This document shows, in pieces, positions 35,433-46,123 of a DNA stretch of 64,000 bases; the first letter of the stretch is position 1; every line of letters begins with the position of its first letter. The stretch spans positions 2,852,001-2,916,000 of the forward strand of contig JAHEWK010000002.1 of assembly GCA_020740775.1 (NCBI GenBank), read 5' to 3'. Under the pieces are notes generated by a model, which saw only the letters and a list, made by a program, of their open reading frames with translations, ran no database searches and was not told the origin of the DNA. The stretch is from Ilyonectria destructans (taxonomy: Eukaryota > Ascomycota > Sordariomycetes > Hypocreales > Nectriaceae). Position numbers and translations under genes: made by a program.

Positions 35433-37804
35433 ATGTCGCGTCGGGATGACTTCATCGATGACCATCCATGGGTGGAAAGGATCTACTCGATTCGCAAGTT
35501 TTTGCCGCCGTTGAACTTCATCACCATCCACTACACTTACTTCATTGTCGTATGTCTCATCAGCTCCGTCATCTTCTGGCTGTCGTCGGACCCTACCTTC
35601 ACCGTTAGCTACACCGATAGTCTCTTCCTCGTGGTGTCGGCCATGACTGAGGCCGGGTTGAACACGGTCAACCTCAGCACCTTGACGACCTGGCAGCAGA
35701 CGATGCTCTTCCTCCTCATAATGTTGGGCAGCACCATCTGGGTCTCCATTTGGACTGTTTTGGCGCGCAAACACTTCTTCGAGAAGCGCTTCGATGTTGT
35801 CGTACGCGCCGAGCGTGCTAGCAGGCTCAGCCGACACGGTAGCAGCATGTTGTTGACCCTGCCGAAGCTGCCGAAGGCACTCTCATTCCGCAAAGCTCAG
35901 ACCGTCCCTGTGCCCGAACAGTCCCTCCCAACGACGGGAAGACGGGCATTTGAGAATAAATTCGTGAGCTCACACCCTAATGTAGACAGACCACAGGTTG
36001 ATACGGCGAGACCAAGACCTTGGCGTGCGTTGTCCTTAGACGATTTGCACTTCGCGGAGCCGCCCCAGTCTGGCGGACACGTTACCTTTGACGACACTCT
36101 GCGGAGGGCAGAGAGCAGTACTGCTGCTTCTACTGGTACTTCCCACTTCAACGAAATCCGGCCCACGCGGAGAAATGGCGCTGCCACGGCGCTGGGTGAC
36201 CAGGAGAGGGTTGATCTCAGTATGCGGCACTTCCTTCGGAGCCGCTCCCCTAGTCGCACCGGCCAGTTTCACAGCCTCACCAGGGAGGAGCGAGAGCATC
36301 TCGGCGGGTGCGAGTACCGTGCCCTAGAAGTCCTTGCAGTCGTGGTGCCCATTTACTTCTTTCTGTGGCAGCTGCTGGGATGCGTCGCGCTTGGAGCATG
36401 GATGAACAACAACATGCCGGACACTGCAAGAGCGAACGGCATCAACCCGTGGTGGCTCGGCATCTTCAACGGCGTCTCAGCTTTCAACAATTCGGGTATG
36501 TCACTCCTGGATGCGAATATGATTCCATACCAGAACGCCTACTTTGTCCTCATCACAATGGGGCTAATGATCCTGGCTGGTAATACTGCATACCCTCTCT
36601 TCCTCCGCCTCATTATATGGACGGCCCTCAAGTTCTTAAAGGCAACGAATAAAGAGGATGCCTACAAGAGCCACAAGGCCACGCTCGAATTTATTCTCAA
36701 GTACCCCCGCCGAGTCTATACAAACCTATTCCCGTCTCGTTCTACCTGGTGGCTTTTCTTCATGCTTATCTGCTTGAATTCCATTGATTGGGTTGCATTT
36801 GAAGTTATGAATCTGGGAAATCCTGTCATCGAAAGTATTCCTCCAGGCTCTCGTACCCTTGATGGCTTGTTCCAGGCACTCGGTGAGGCGCTCACAGTAC
36901 TGTTATTGAGACTCGATGAACATTCTAACATACTTCTATAGCCGTCCGGTCTGGTGGCTTCTACATCGTACCTATTTCCGGGCTGTATATCGGCCTTCAG
37001 GTCCTGTACGTAATCATGATGTACATCTCCGTGTACCCCGTAGTCATCACGATGCGCCACTCCAACGTCTATGAGGAGCGCTCGCTCGGTATTTACGGCG
37101 GAGATGAGCTTTCCAGGTCTGATTCCGACCCCATCATCGCCGTCCCGTTGCCCTCCCCTGATGGCCACAACCCCGAGTCCTATGTCCGAGCTTCCAACAC
37201 CAACGGCATTCTATCGAAGGCCCCAACTCTCGCCCGCCGGCTGAGCCGCTCCAGCGCGGCCGTCGACATCGGGTACGCCTTACAACGCACCTTCACTTGG
37301 AACGGTGTTGGTGCCCCGCCAATACAGCGCAACAACAAGCCTAATGACCGTCCCGCATCGAGCCGCGAGGACGGTAGCAGTAACCCAAACAGCCGTATCA
37401 GCTTCATCAGCCAGCAAATTCAGGGGCAGCTGGCTCACGACATCTGGTGGTTGGTGCTAGCGGTCTTAGTGATCACCACAATCGAGACCTCGCACTTCAT
37501 GGCAGACCCAGTGGTATTTTCCGTATTTAATATTATCTTTGAGGTCGTATCTGCCTACGGCTCGGTGGGCATCTCTGTAGGGATCCCGACAGCCGCGTAT
37601 AGCTTCTCCGGAGCGTGGCGAACTAGCAGCCAGCTCGTATTGTGCCTCGTCATGTTGCGTGGCAGGCATCGCGGGTTGCCGGTCGCTTTGGACCATGCTG
37701 TGAGACTGCCGGGGGAGCAGCTGCATCGTGATGAAGAGGAGGATCATCGGATACGGAGGAGCATGACGATAAGACGAATGGATTTAGACTCAGAGGCGGT
37801 GTAG
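35433..37804 (+). CDS. Trk-type potassium transporter
   Basis: A plasma-membrane K+ uptake protein of 770 residues. Exons 35433-36882 and 36942-37804 join in frame (GT-AG). Four pore-loop segments of the SKT/Trk fold are visible: SAMTEAGLNTVNLS (about residue 69); FNGVSAFNNSGMSLLD (about 345); AVRSGGFYIVP at the start of exon 2 (about 484); and SAYGSVGISVGIP (about 688). Each is flanked by hydrophobic helices. A long hydrophilic loop of about 150 residues (about 135-285), Ser/Arg rich, separates the first two pore loops, as in other fungal Trk proteins. The C-terminus has RGRHRGLPVALDHAVRLPGE, a strongly conserved fungal Trk tail. I see no lesion. The length is a little under that of some fungal Trks, whose long loop varies. 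Confidence 0.92.
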
Positions 37805-38018
37805 AGTGGTAAGCACAGGTGTAACTTCTGAAGTGATCAAGCGAGTGTGAGGATTCTTGCACTAAACTCACCTATAATAGCGATCGAGGCTGTGTCCTGA
37901 GCATTTTTTTGGGCCCCTCTGGGTTTTGCTTAATATCCCATAAATATTATTGCTGACACCAAGAGTGGCTCCCAATTACCAGGGGAGCTTTCTTGTACCC
38001 AACTGTCCTCCTCACTAT

Positions 38019-38995
38019 GGACATTGTGAGCTGGTATGCAGTGGCTCTTGGCAGCCTCATTCTTGCATCTATTCTGGCTTATATGCTTTTCTCCATCGTC
38101 ACTGTAGTTCAACGCTACGAAAGGATTGCTTTCTTCAAATATCTGTTTTACCCTCACATTCCAAAATGGCTCTAACGTTCAGGCAAAACTAGCTTATTTG
38201 GCCTCCTTGTACTCATGGCGTTCTTAGGAGCTAACGCCGTCGCTCTATCCGCTGGCATCGGAAACATCACCGGTTTCATTAGACGATCTAGACTCATATC
38301 TGTTGTCAATCTTGTTCCGTTGTTTCCAGGCGGGCAGATGAACATCATTGCAAGTCGCTATAGGCTTAGCCTCAGAGCCTATGCACGCATGCATAGATGG
38401 ATGGGTAGTGTCGCAGTCGCAGAAGGCCTTCTACATGTGACAGTGTCCGTATCGAGACAAATGCCGAATCTCAAGCTGAGGACGGACGTCGCCGGCCTTG
38501 TTGTAAGTATGGCTATAGGCTTTTGAGAACTAGGCTAACTTTAACCAAGGCAGCGAGTATTTTCCTCATCATTCTGCCGTCTGGCCTTTTGCGCCAGCGC
38601 TTGTATGAGGTCTTCTTGACCATCCACTTTACGCTTAGCCTGGCAGCGCTCACTGCTCTGTATCTTCATACCCCAACCGATACACTAGCATCTCCTGCCG
38701 TTTACTTATTTACAGCGGTTTGTCTGCTGCGTTCACCGGGTGCATACGATTTGGCTTAGTGCTCTATCGTAACGTCAGGTACAGGAGACCGCTTTGCCGG
38801 GCTTCAGTCCGAACCATCACATTCAAGAGGTCGACGGGCGAAGACATCCCACTCTCTGACGCTGTTCACCTCCACATTCGACTATCAAGAAGTTGGAAGC
38901 ACCGGGCCGGTGAGTATGTCTACTTCTGCATGCCTGGGCTTGGAACGGCTCGAGAATTTGTCCAGCTCATCCTGGAGGTCCTCGGTGACGCCTAG
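38019..38995 (+). pseudogene. Ferric reductase/NOX-like transmembrane protein, broken
   Basis: From MDIVSWYAVALGSLILASIL the protein runs through PHIPKWL to a TAA at 38173-38175. The same frame then continues GKTSLFGLLVLMAFLGANAV, VNLVPLFPGGQMN and AYARMHRWMGSVAVAEGLLH, with the His residues that bind heme in ferric reductases. After a GT-AG intron (about 38505-38552) come LYEVFLTIHFTLSLAALTAL and LHTP. A frameshift near 38725 leads into GCIRFGLVLYRNVRYRRPL and the FAD-domain start HRAGEYVYFCMPGLG. The frame ends at 38995 without the NADPH-binding half. A nonsense codon, a frameshift and loss of the C-terminus mark it as a pseudogene. Confidence 0.72.
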
Positions 38996-39196
38996 GTTGG
39001 CTAGGTTCAGGTGGAATGGGCCGATGTTCAGCTGTTTAGCTGATGATCGAGAAGCGCCGAGACACTGAAGAGGGCGGTCGATCGTCAGCAATAAGATATT
39101 TACATAAGGGGCAGAATCGTTGCTCTTTGATAGCAGGGTCAAGGTCAATCAAGAACGAATAATATCTCAAACGCAGCGATTGTTGACTGTAGTACT

Positions 39197-39428
39197 ATGC
39201 GCTCTTCTAGGAGAGATCTATTTCTCTCCTCGAGGATCGCAATATACTCCGTCGCCGCATATATAATGGCCTCCTATATTCTAGGTAAGAATCGTTGAGT
39301 TATGAGTTGGGTGCTAACTAACCTTATCTACTCTTGTTTTAGGCGTTCCTTCTTTGTGGATCCTTCGTTGCATTCTCCTCCCCTTCCTTTGCTATTACAA
39401 CTCTCATATTAGGGATACTATCCTGTAG
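39197..39428 (+). CDS. Small two-exon membrane ORF (57 residues), unassigned
   Basis: Exons 39197-39284 and 39343-39428 join in frame through an intron with donor GTAAGA, branch GCTAAC and acceptor TTTTAG. The product contains SSRIAIYSVAAYIMASYILG and PSLWILRCILLPFLCYYNSH, two hydrophobic helices. The second part vaguely recalls membrane-bound acyltransferase/wax-synthase-like N-termini, so it could be a fragment. The good splice signals are the main support. Confidence 0.3.
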
Positions 39429-42019
39429 TTCGGTAAATGCAGCATTTAACTCCGTGGAGTGGTGCTTCTCGATTGAGCCCCTCAGCGGGGCTTCCGATGG
39501 TTTGTGGCGACCAGAGTTGCATGCTGGTGCGGGAGGAGACTCGAGCTTGATTACTATGCTGGAGAAAGTGACAATGGCGTCGGTCTATCCAGGTCTGGGT
39601 AGCTTGGAGGTCCCGAGGAACGGTCAGATCCGGCACGAAGCGAGTTGGCATTGGGGAAAGGGAGATGGTATCTGGGGAAGATATCTTAAGGTCGAAAGGG
39701 GTCGCTGGGGCACTTGAGGACACCCTGAATACCGCGAACTCAACCTGTGCTGAGCTGAAATTATGATAGCATTAAATTTGGTAGCTGGAAACCCTGGCTA
39801 TCAGAGTATATCCCATTAGTGTAATCATCAGCCACCAAGCCAGGATATTGTGGTACTTAAGGAAAGTCGCGAGTCAGGTGCATGGACCACCTGATTGATG
39901 CTTTCTGTCCCCTTCCTCTGCAAGGGTCGCGCTAGCTCAGCACTCCGTTGCTGGCCCTCATCGTCATGGTCCCTCGCGGTTCCAAGGCCACCCGGCCTAA
40001 CGTCCTACCCTGCACCTTATATTCCGTGCAGGCGAACGCGTCTGCGCATGTAATCCCCTGCGGGTAACGTCACTCCGCTGCCGTGGCCGCTTCCTCTGAC
40101 ACTCTATTTTGGTGCTTATGAGCGTTAGCAGGATGGATGGGCCGACGAAGTGGAAGTCCTCCGTTGGCTCCGCCACTCGCAGGATCTCCACCCGCGGGCC
40201 GAAGTCGAGGATGGTGTTGGCGTTCATACGATGGCCCGAGTGAGCATTATCGAGAATAACGTCTAATACTATGTAGCTAGCACCGTTGACTAGCTTCAAG
40301 CCTTGTTCGAGTTCACAATGACGGGCATGCCAGGTACGAATACATATGAAGTTCGTCATCACCGGTATGGCGCTATCATCCCGGCACTGATGGTCCGTGA
40401 ACTAGTCGATCGGAGGGGCCAATGTACGACGTAGTAATTGGCGACTGCCCGGGCATGACAACCACCCAATAGATCAATCAGATTCCCTGAACTTGCCCCG
40501 ACTTAATAGGCAGTGATGTGCAAAATCAGGCCATATTACCCTCTGAGTTGCATTTAGCAACCCAATAGATTGGCCTGGACCCATGGATCGGCAAGGTGAT
40601 GCGGAGCCTGCCTGATACAATGATCGGCTAGAACTGGAAGAAAATTGGCTCGTTCAAAAGGTGGTGGCGCAACTAGGGGAGGGGGGGAACCACTTTGTTC
40701 CGCCCCTTCTGGGGTAATGGCATGTCAAATCTCTCATTGGGTGATATCGAGAAAGCCACATTCGGATACATCACCGTGCCAATGTCGTGCACGTGAGTTT
40801 TACCAAATGCGCATGTCCTGGCAGCACGACAGCTTCTGTGAGTAGACTCCGATAAATCATAGCTGTCGGTGCAATTTCCCGTCCAAGAACGCCGTCTTCG
40901 CCATTGTAATAGTGAGTGATTATCAAGCAAGCCCTCTCGCGTAAGTTGCAACCCATTTTGTGGCTGGGCCTCGCAACCACGGTCAATGCCACCACCTTCC
41001 ACCGCCCCTGCTGCGATCAACACTTCAAAGGAGTAAACTACGTCATTGGGACTACGAAGATTATAGGGGATTCATATGAGCCTGGTACTGAGCCGCCCAG
41101 GGCATACATGCGCGCGTTCCAGCACTTGGAAGACGTTGATGATGACGCAGCTGACGACGCCGCTGTGAGCGCTGTGGCCACAACACCAAAGGAACTATCG
41201 CCAATTCAGGATAACGAGCTGGTCGAGGCCTTCAGCCAATTCTCGCTGTGGTCAGATACAGATGCACTAGGTAAATCACTTCACCCGGACCTCGAAGAGC
41301 GTATGTACCAGCTTGCACAAGAGCTTGAGGCAGGGGGGCCTGATAATGTCATAGATGAGGGCATAGATGATGACGTCAAAGAGGAATTTGAATGCCCTGA
41401 TAGCGGTCCCTCTATTGAGGTATTGGGCGGTTAGTTATTTCTAGAAGAATATGTTGGTTATGTGCACTCTCAAGCTCTGATAGTAAATTTGGTGTGAGGT
41501 GCGGAACCGGACCAAAGGTGGGAAGACTAAGTCATTGGTCTATGTGTCTTGGTGGATATGCAGCTATAAAGGTGCTGAATCTTGCCGACTCGCTTCAACT
41601 TGACGGTTAGCAGGCCTCGTATAGCAGATAGAGATTCCTAGTGATGCCCATATTAAAGCAGCTCTCGGCATCAAATTTGTGTAGAAACATTTGGGAAAAC
41701 AAGCCTAAAACTCCCCGTGACTGGTGTTGGACCGAGACAATCGGGGCAAACGTACCTAGGCGCCGCCTATCAGTCGTAGCTACTACATTCCTCTATATCT
41801 ACAAAATGCGCATCAATTGTCCGCCATCGCCTCCGCTGCCATTTTCGTCTGCGTAGCTGCGTCGCAAGCTGCGATGTCAACCGCCTCAGGTATTTGCATC
41901 AGCCAATACAAACGCTACAAAGGTTTCATTCGTTTCAGTTTCGGTATATGGACGCTGTAGGACACCCCGAATTACCGAAGTAATACCTTGATGATAAATC
42001 ACTTCACAGCGTTACGAGA
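39429..42019. other. Degenerate intergenic tract with weak ORFs
   Basis: About 2.6 kb have no recognised gene. Open frames include 39454-39717 (+), 39418-39723 (-), 39997-40362 (-) and 40916-41434 (+). None shows a domain I know. The sequence is neither AT-saturated nor clearly coding. Confidence 0.45.
40916..41434 (+). CDS. Unrecognised acidic ORF (172 residues)
   Basis: The longest open frame in the 39-42 kb tract. It has an acidic middle (HLEDVDDDAADDAAVSAV) and tail (DEGIDDDVKEEFECPDSG). I see no known domain, signal peptide or intron. It could be the end of a decayed gene or chance. Confidence 0.25.
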   Translation: MIIKQALSRKLQPILWLGLATTVNATTFHRPCCDQHFKGVNYVIGTTKIIGDSYEPGTEPPRAYMRAFQHLEDVDDDAADDAAVSAVATTPKELSPIQDNELVEAFSQFSLWSDTDALGKSLHPDLEERMYQLAQELEAGGPDNVIDEGIDDDVKEEFECPDSGPSIEVLGG

Positions 42020-42235
42020 TTGATTTTGATGTTTGGGAGAAGAACAAATATTGGTATTATCATCGTCTCGTTACTCGCTATAGGTATCGGGGTAGGCTGT
42101 ATATTCCCGGCCACCATTGTTGCGCTACAAGCCCACTCGACTAAGGTAAGGCAGACTGTTACTGTGTTAAATCACAACTTCTATTGTAGTATTAGCGGCG
42201 CCTGCAGCCTCGCCATTTCAGCTGCAGTTTTGTAA
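42020..42235 (+). pseudogene. MFS transporter C-terminal fragment
   Basis: The frame reads ILMFGRRTNIGIIIVSLLAI, then GVGCIFPATIVALQAHSTKV, then GACSLAISAAVL. This is the order found at helices 10-12 of fungal drug:H+ antiporter MFS proteins (...TLVALQAH...GGACGLAVSAAVLQ). No other part of a transporter is seen nearby, so it is a remnant. Confidence 0.6.
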
Positions 42236-42744
42236 GTAAGCCTCCAAGCTATGCCCCCGCTAGAGTACTAATACCTTAGAGGATCTATATATGCATTGCC
42301 CGACACTAAGGGTAGTACGTCGATGAGTGTATTAAACTTACTGTGGCGGCTAGGTGTCCACCCTGATTGTGCAAATACTATATATTGGGGAATAAGGCAG
42401 GGGAAAAACTCTACCTCAGCCGTCAACCGAGCATAAAAATGGGAGAACAGTATAAGATTGAAGAAAGGATTGTGCTTAAATGTTGATAGGCCAGGATTGG
42501 GGTCTAGCCAATTAATTCATACAGTCAACGTGCGGCGAGACTAGAAAACGAAACCTATCCAGGCATACATATTTGCGTGGCGTAACCTGACTATTTCGGT
42601 GATGCCGGAAGTAAAATATAATATTTAGCCCGAAGAATGGAAAGGGAGAAAGAGATAACTCTACCGCCGGAGTTCAGCCTGCTCAAGTACTAACATTGGT
42701 ATATTTATTCAGTTCTTTCGTTCCTCTCCCTTATGAACTTCCGC
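42236..42744. other. Spacer downstream of arrestin-like gene
   Basis: About 500 bp between the MFS remnant and the arrestin-like stop codon. No gene was recognised. Confidence 0.45.
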
Positions 42745-43908
42745 TTACACATAAGCAGGGGGATCCAGTTGAATATCCGTATAAACAGGAAGTGTTTCTT
42801 CGACACTCTCAAGATCTTCTCGGTGCCTCGTGAGAATCACAGGCCGACGAAGTCTAATCAACCTGGCCCTGTTAGATGCCGATGAACTGACGGGCTCATC
42901 CCTAATCATAGTCACTGTTTGCAGTGAAATTTCGATGATAAGGGCGTGTGAGACTTTCAGGGTATTGTTGATCGTTTCGTCGCATGCGTAAGTTGTTTTG
43001 CGCTTTGAGGCCATCTTTGAGATGGGGCCATACTCAAACTCCAGGGCCGTAAAAATTCCTTGTACGCCCTGGCCGGATCTCCAACCGCTATTCATGCGCC
43101 CCTTTCCCAGAATGTGGGTCGTGGTTTGTCTTCCTCTGTTGGTCAAGTTTCCTTCATCCTCTGTATGTCTGACGCAAAGGATCAGCTTAGTCTCCACCAT
43201 TTCTTCGAGTCTCCATTTGACGCTTGTGAGTTCCCATGCGCAAATCGCCCCTCCCGGCTGGGCCTTGATTACGCAAAGGCGAAATCGCACTTTGCTTATT
43301 TCATCCGGGTGAATGACTCGTTTCATAGACAGACAAGCATCTGTTCTAGGCTCCGCGAAACTCAATGGGAAATCATAAGGGAGGCCGGGCCGGCAAAGTG
43401 AACGTCTGACATCAAAGTTCTTCTCCCATTTTATCAATTCCCCAGTTGCCAATACCAGCTCAGCACGCAATTCATATGTGAAAGCGACAAGAGGCGTGTC
43501 CACTGATGACGGAAGGTCGTTATTCAAACGTACGGAAAACGTGAATGAATGTTTTCCATCAGCTAAGGTCGCAGAACTATCTATGAATATCCATCGCTTG
43601 AGTTCAAGATAGTCATGCGTACAATCTGAACAGCTAGGGTGAAGAGGTCTTTTATCGTAACGGTGAAGGTTCAATGCAGCACTGAATCTGTCCACTTTAA
43701 GGGCGTCTCTGGTATCTAGTACGATCTCTCCGATAATGGGGGCGCCGGTGAAAGCTTCGACATCGTCGATGAGCGTGGCAAAAGGAGTTTGTAAGATCCA
43801 GTGTACACTCGCGAGAGGCTGAATGGAATCGTGCTTGTGCAGACGCTTTGATGGTAGGAGTTTGTGAAAAAAAGGGAATATTCCATGTGTAAGATTCGAG
43901 AGATCCAT
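42745..43908 (-). CDS. Arrestin-like (LDB19/ART-type) protein
   Basis: A single uninterrupted exon of 387 residues beginning MDLSNLTHGIFPFFHKLLPS. It has the beta-rich layout of fungal arrestin-like proteins: an N-terminal domain with LKRWIFIDSSATLADGKHSF and TPLVAFTYELRAELVLATGE, then a C-terminal domain with ICAWELTSVKWRLEEMVETK. It ends ETLPVYTDIQLDPPAYV, a PxY-containing tail that in this family recruits Rsp5/NEDD4-type ubiquitin ligases. The family acts as adaptors for endocytosis of plasma-membrane transporters. No lesion is seen. It is bounded by gene relics on both sides. Confidence 0.75.
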   Translation of the reverse strand: MDLSNLTHGIFPFFHKLLPSKRLHKHDSIQPLASVHWILQTPFATLIDDVEAFTGAPIIGEIVLDTRDALKVDRFSAALNLHRYDKRPLHPSCSDCTHDYLELKRWIFIDSSATLADGKHSFTFSVRLNNDLPSSVDTPLVAFTYELRAELVLATGELIKWEKNFDVRRSLCRPGLPYDFPLSFAEPRTDACLSMKRVIHPDEISKVRFRLCVIKAQPGGAICAWELTSVKWRLEEMVETKLILCVRHTEDEGNLTNRGRQTTTHILGKGRMNSGWRSGQGVQGIFTALEFEYGPISKMASKRKTTYACDETINNTLKVSHALIIEISLQTVTMIRDEPVSSSASNRARLIRLRRPVILTRHREDLESVEETLPVYTDIQLDPPAYV

Positions 43909-44047
43909 CGTAGTGATAGTTCCTCTGAGCGAGGTGTATCAGAGATAGATAAGAGTGTAGCAAGGGAGAAAATTCAAATAGTAATTATTCAACAGTTGGT
44001 CGGCGTTTAGTTTCAGTAACTACACCGATGTCTGTGTATCTGATAGA

Positions 44048-44449
44048 TCAAACATACTGGTGCGAGAAGGAAAGAAATGGGAAAACGTAAGTCCCTGTCA
44101 GATCACCAAGTTTAAGGATTGCCTCCTTCGTCGGAGATCCGTTGATCGAAAGCTCATCTCCGCGGCGACCTCGGGAACTTGTTGCCGATGCTTGGAGATG
44201 CATGACAAAACGCAACCCATTACGAGAATTATTCAAGCCCGTGGCGGACTCTAGTTATGGGCACCAATCAAACGTTGACCGATAAACTGATCTAACCCAT
44301 TTAGCAGCCCTGCGCAGATCACGAGGGCGATCTGCAATGTGTGCTAAGCCCAATTTAGAGTTGCATCCTGCTGTTATTGAGTGAATGGAACAGACCGCGA
44401 TCAGAAGACTCAGAAAGGACCAATTGGAATACTTACTACCCGTTGGCAT
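44048..44449 (-). pseudogene. Possible secreted protein interrupted by a stop
   Basis: From 44449 the frame starts MPTGSKYSNWSFLSLLIAVC and SIHSITAGC, a plausible signal peptide. It then reads LAHIADRPRDLRRAAKWVRS and meets TAA at 44255-44257. The same frame continues without shift to 44048 (GLRFVMHLQASATSSRGRRG, ILKLGDLTGTYVFPF). One frame open on both sides of a single TAA suggests a roughly 133-residue secreted protein broken by one mutation. The family is unknown, and two chance ORFs remain possible. Confidence 0.35.
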
Positions 44450-45146
44450 TGTGGGGCGGGCCGCCTACTAACCTCATCCCAAGGTTAGTCCGAAAACCCT
44501 ATGTTAGCTAGGAAAATGTGTGGTAATGAAATCTGCTGGCTTAATACTATGAAATTATTGATTTTACGGTTACGAGCTCTGATTCTGTGAGGCATCTGAT
44601 TGGGTGTGTGTATTCGTCTTGATTCCGTCAGGTCCCCGCTCCGAGTCCCTGTGCTGAAGTAGCTAGAAGGATATTGCTATAACAGTCATACGCCATGTAC
44701 ACGCCCAGCTACCCAAATACACATGATTCCCCATCAATCCATTCATCATTCCCTTCGTCCATCGTAGTATAGAACAAATTATTTCTTTTAGCCTATTTGA
44801 TTATAGTAAGACTACCTAGGATACCGTTAGTGCTTCATACTAATGGGCCCAGCCACTTCCGACAGAAAGCTATAACAACGCCTCTACGATGAGAAACTCA
44901 TCAGCATGGAGAATGTGGTAGAGGAACGAGGAGAATGAATATGTTGCAGCGCGAGAGAAACTGGGTTTGATAAAGCATCTGAGTGGACTTGGGTTACTTG
45001 GGTTTACACGTCGTCGGTCCCACTCGATTTAGCGTTTACCAATCGCATTATGAATGTCACTGGGTATTTTACCAAGCTTATTAGGTATCAATCACAATCT
45101 CTAAGACCTAATATGGAGCTCGCACAATTCAATGACCAGAAAATTC
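44450..45146. other. Spacer, no gene seen
   Basis: About 700 bp of mixed composition. Parts of 45,000-45,146 may be decayed continuation of the possible terpene synthase piece. Confidence 0.45.
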
Positions 45147-45545
45147 TCAATCAGTATACTGGCTACACCCGTGCAAATCACATGGAGACATAATATATCG
45201 CTTGAGGAGAAGCGCTGCGAAATGGGCAAGTTTATTGGCCTCCCGGCTCGCGGATGTGCCATCATGTCGCTCTAACAAGTTGCTCGTCAGAAATTTGAGG
45301 ACGGAAATCTGTACCAGGTTCGCCATGACGGGGTCGAAATGGATATGGGCTTCTCGAATCATGCTAGCAATCCTTTCAAGCAGGTTGTTCGGCTGGGCTT
45401 TGCCTTGGAAAAATCGTTGCTGGAAATGGCCAGCCTCCTCTACCATCTGGTTCCTCTGTCCTACTATGTCATCATACTGAACGACGAGCCAGGTGAATAG
45501 GCCGACATATCCCTGAACTTCGACTGGATGGTACGGATGAGTGAG
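45147..45545 (-). pseudogene. Possible fungal terpene synthase fragment
   Basis: The frame gives PVEVQGYVGLFTWLVVQYDD with an aspartate pair, then FQQRFFQGKAQPNNLLERIA and FDPVMANLVQISVLKFLTSN. The order fits the first metal-binding helix and the following helices of trichodiene-synthase-type fungal terpene cyclases. Neither the N-terminus nor the second metal-binding motif (NSE/DTE-like) is found. Sequence below 45,147 loses the frame. It is probably a remnant. Confidence 0.45.
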
Positions 45546-45641
45546 CTAGGTGAGATCAGCGACGTTATTATTTCATCGAAAAGAAAACGATCACAATTCA
45601 CACGTACCAGCCCTTCTGCAAAACCCAACTGAAACCCCTAT

Positions 45642-46118
45642 ATAAGGAAAGGCTGCTCCACAGAATGAAAGCACGCGGTATCCAGCAGAAGCTACTTCGA
45701 TGGGTAGAGGCATTCTGCTCAAATCGCACGGCAACGATTCAAATCGACAGCGAGTCATCAGAAGTTCGAGATTTACCGCAAGCTGGCCTTCCACAAGGTT
45801 CCCCGCTATCTCCAGTCCTGTTTCTTTCAACGCGGATTTGGTCCAGCGGCGGATTGACAGCAATAGAGGGGCGATAGCATTCGTAGACGATTTCACAGCA
45901 TGGGTCGCAGATCCAACAGCACATAGTACCCGCAAGGAAGTTGAATCAATCATTAAGGTCGCATTGGACTGGGAGAAGAGGAGCGGCGCAACGTCTGAGG
46001 CGATCAAGACGGCGATCATATACTTCGCCCGGAAGGACTACAAGTCCGACTCTGAACCGTTCATAATTAAAGGACAGACAGTCCAACCGAAACGCCATAT
46101 CATGATTCTGGGAGTTGG
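45642..46118 (+). mobile_element. Tad-like LINE reverse transcriptase fragment
   Basis: Two frames together give YKERLLHRMKARGIQQKLLR, EVRDLPQAGLPQGSPLSPVL, NADLVQRRIDSN, AIAFVDDFTAWVAD with the catalytic FVDD, and DYKSDSEPFIIKGQTVQPKR. This is the palm region of a fungal non-LTR (Tad1/LINE) reverse transcriptase. One frameshift lies near 45,822. Both ends are truncated, so this is a short remnant; its right end abuts the stop codon of the NLR relic. Confidence 0.85.
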
Positions 46119-46123
46119 GCGCT

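Noticed and set aside
35334..35893. Minus-strand ORFs across the start of the Trk gene
   Set aside because: Antisense shadows; the plus strand encodes clear pore-loop and helix segments.
39997..40362. 121-codon minus-strand ORF
   Set aside because: Parts look protein-like, but the C-terminal half is Arg-rich and no domain or intron supports it.
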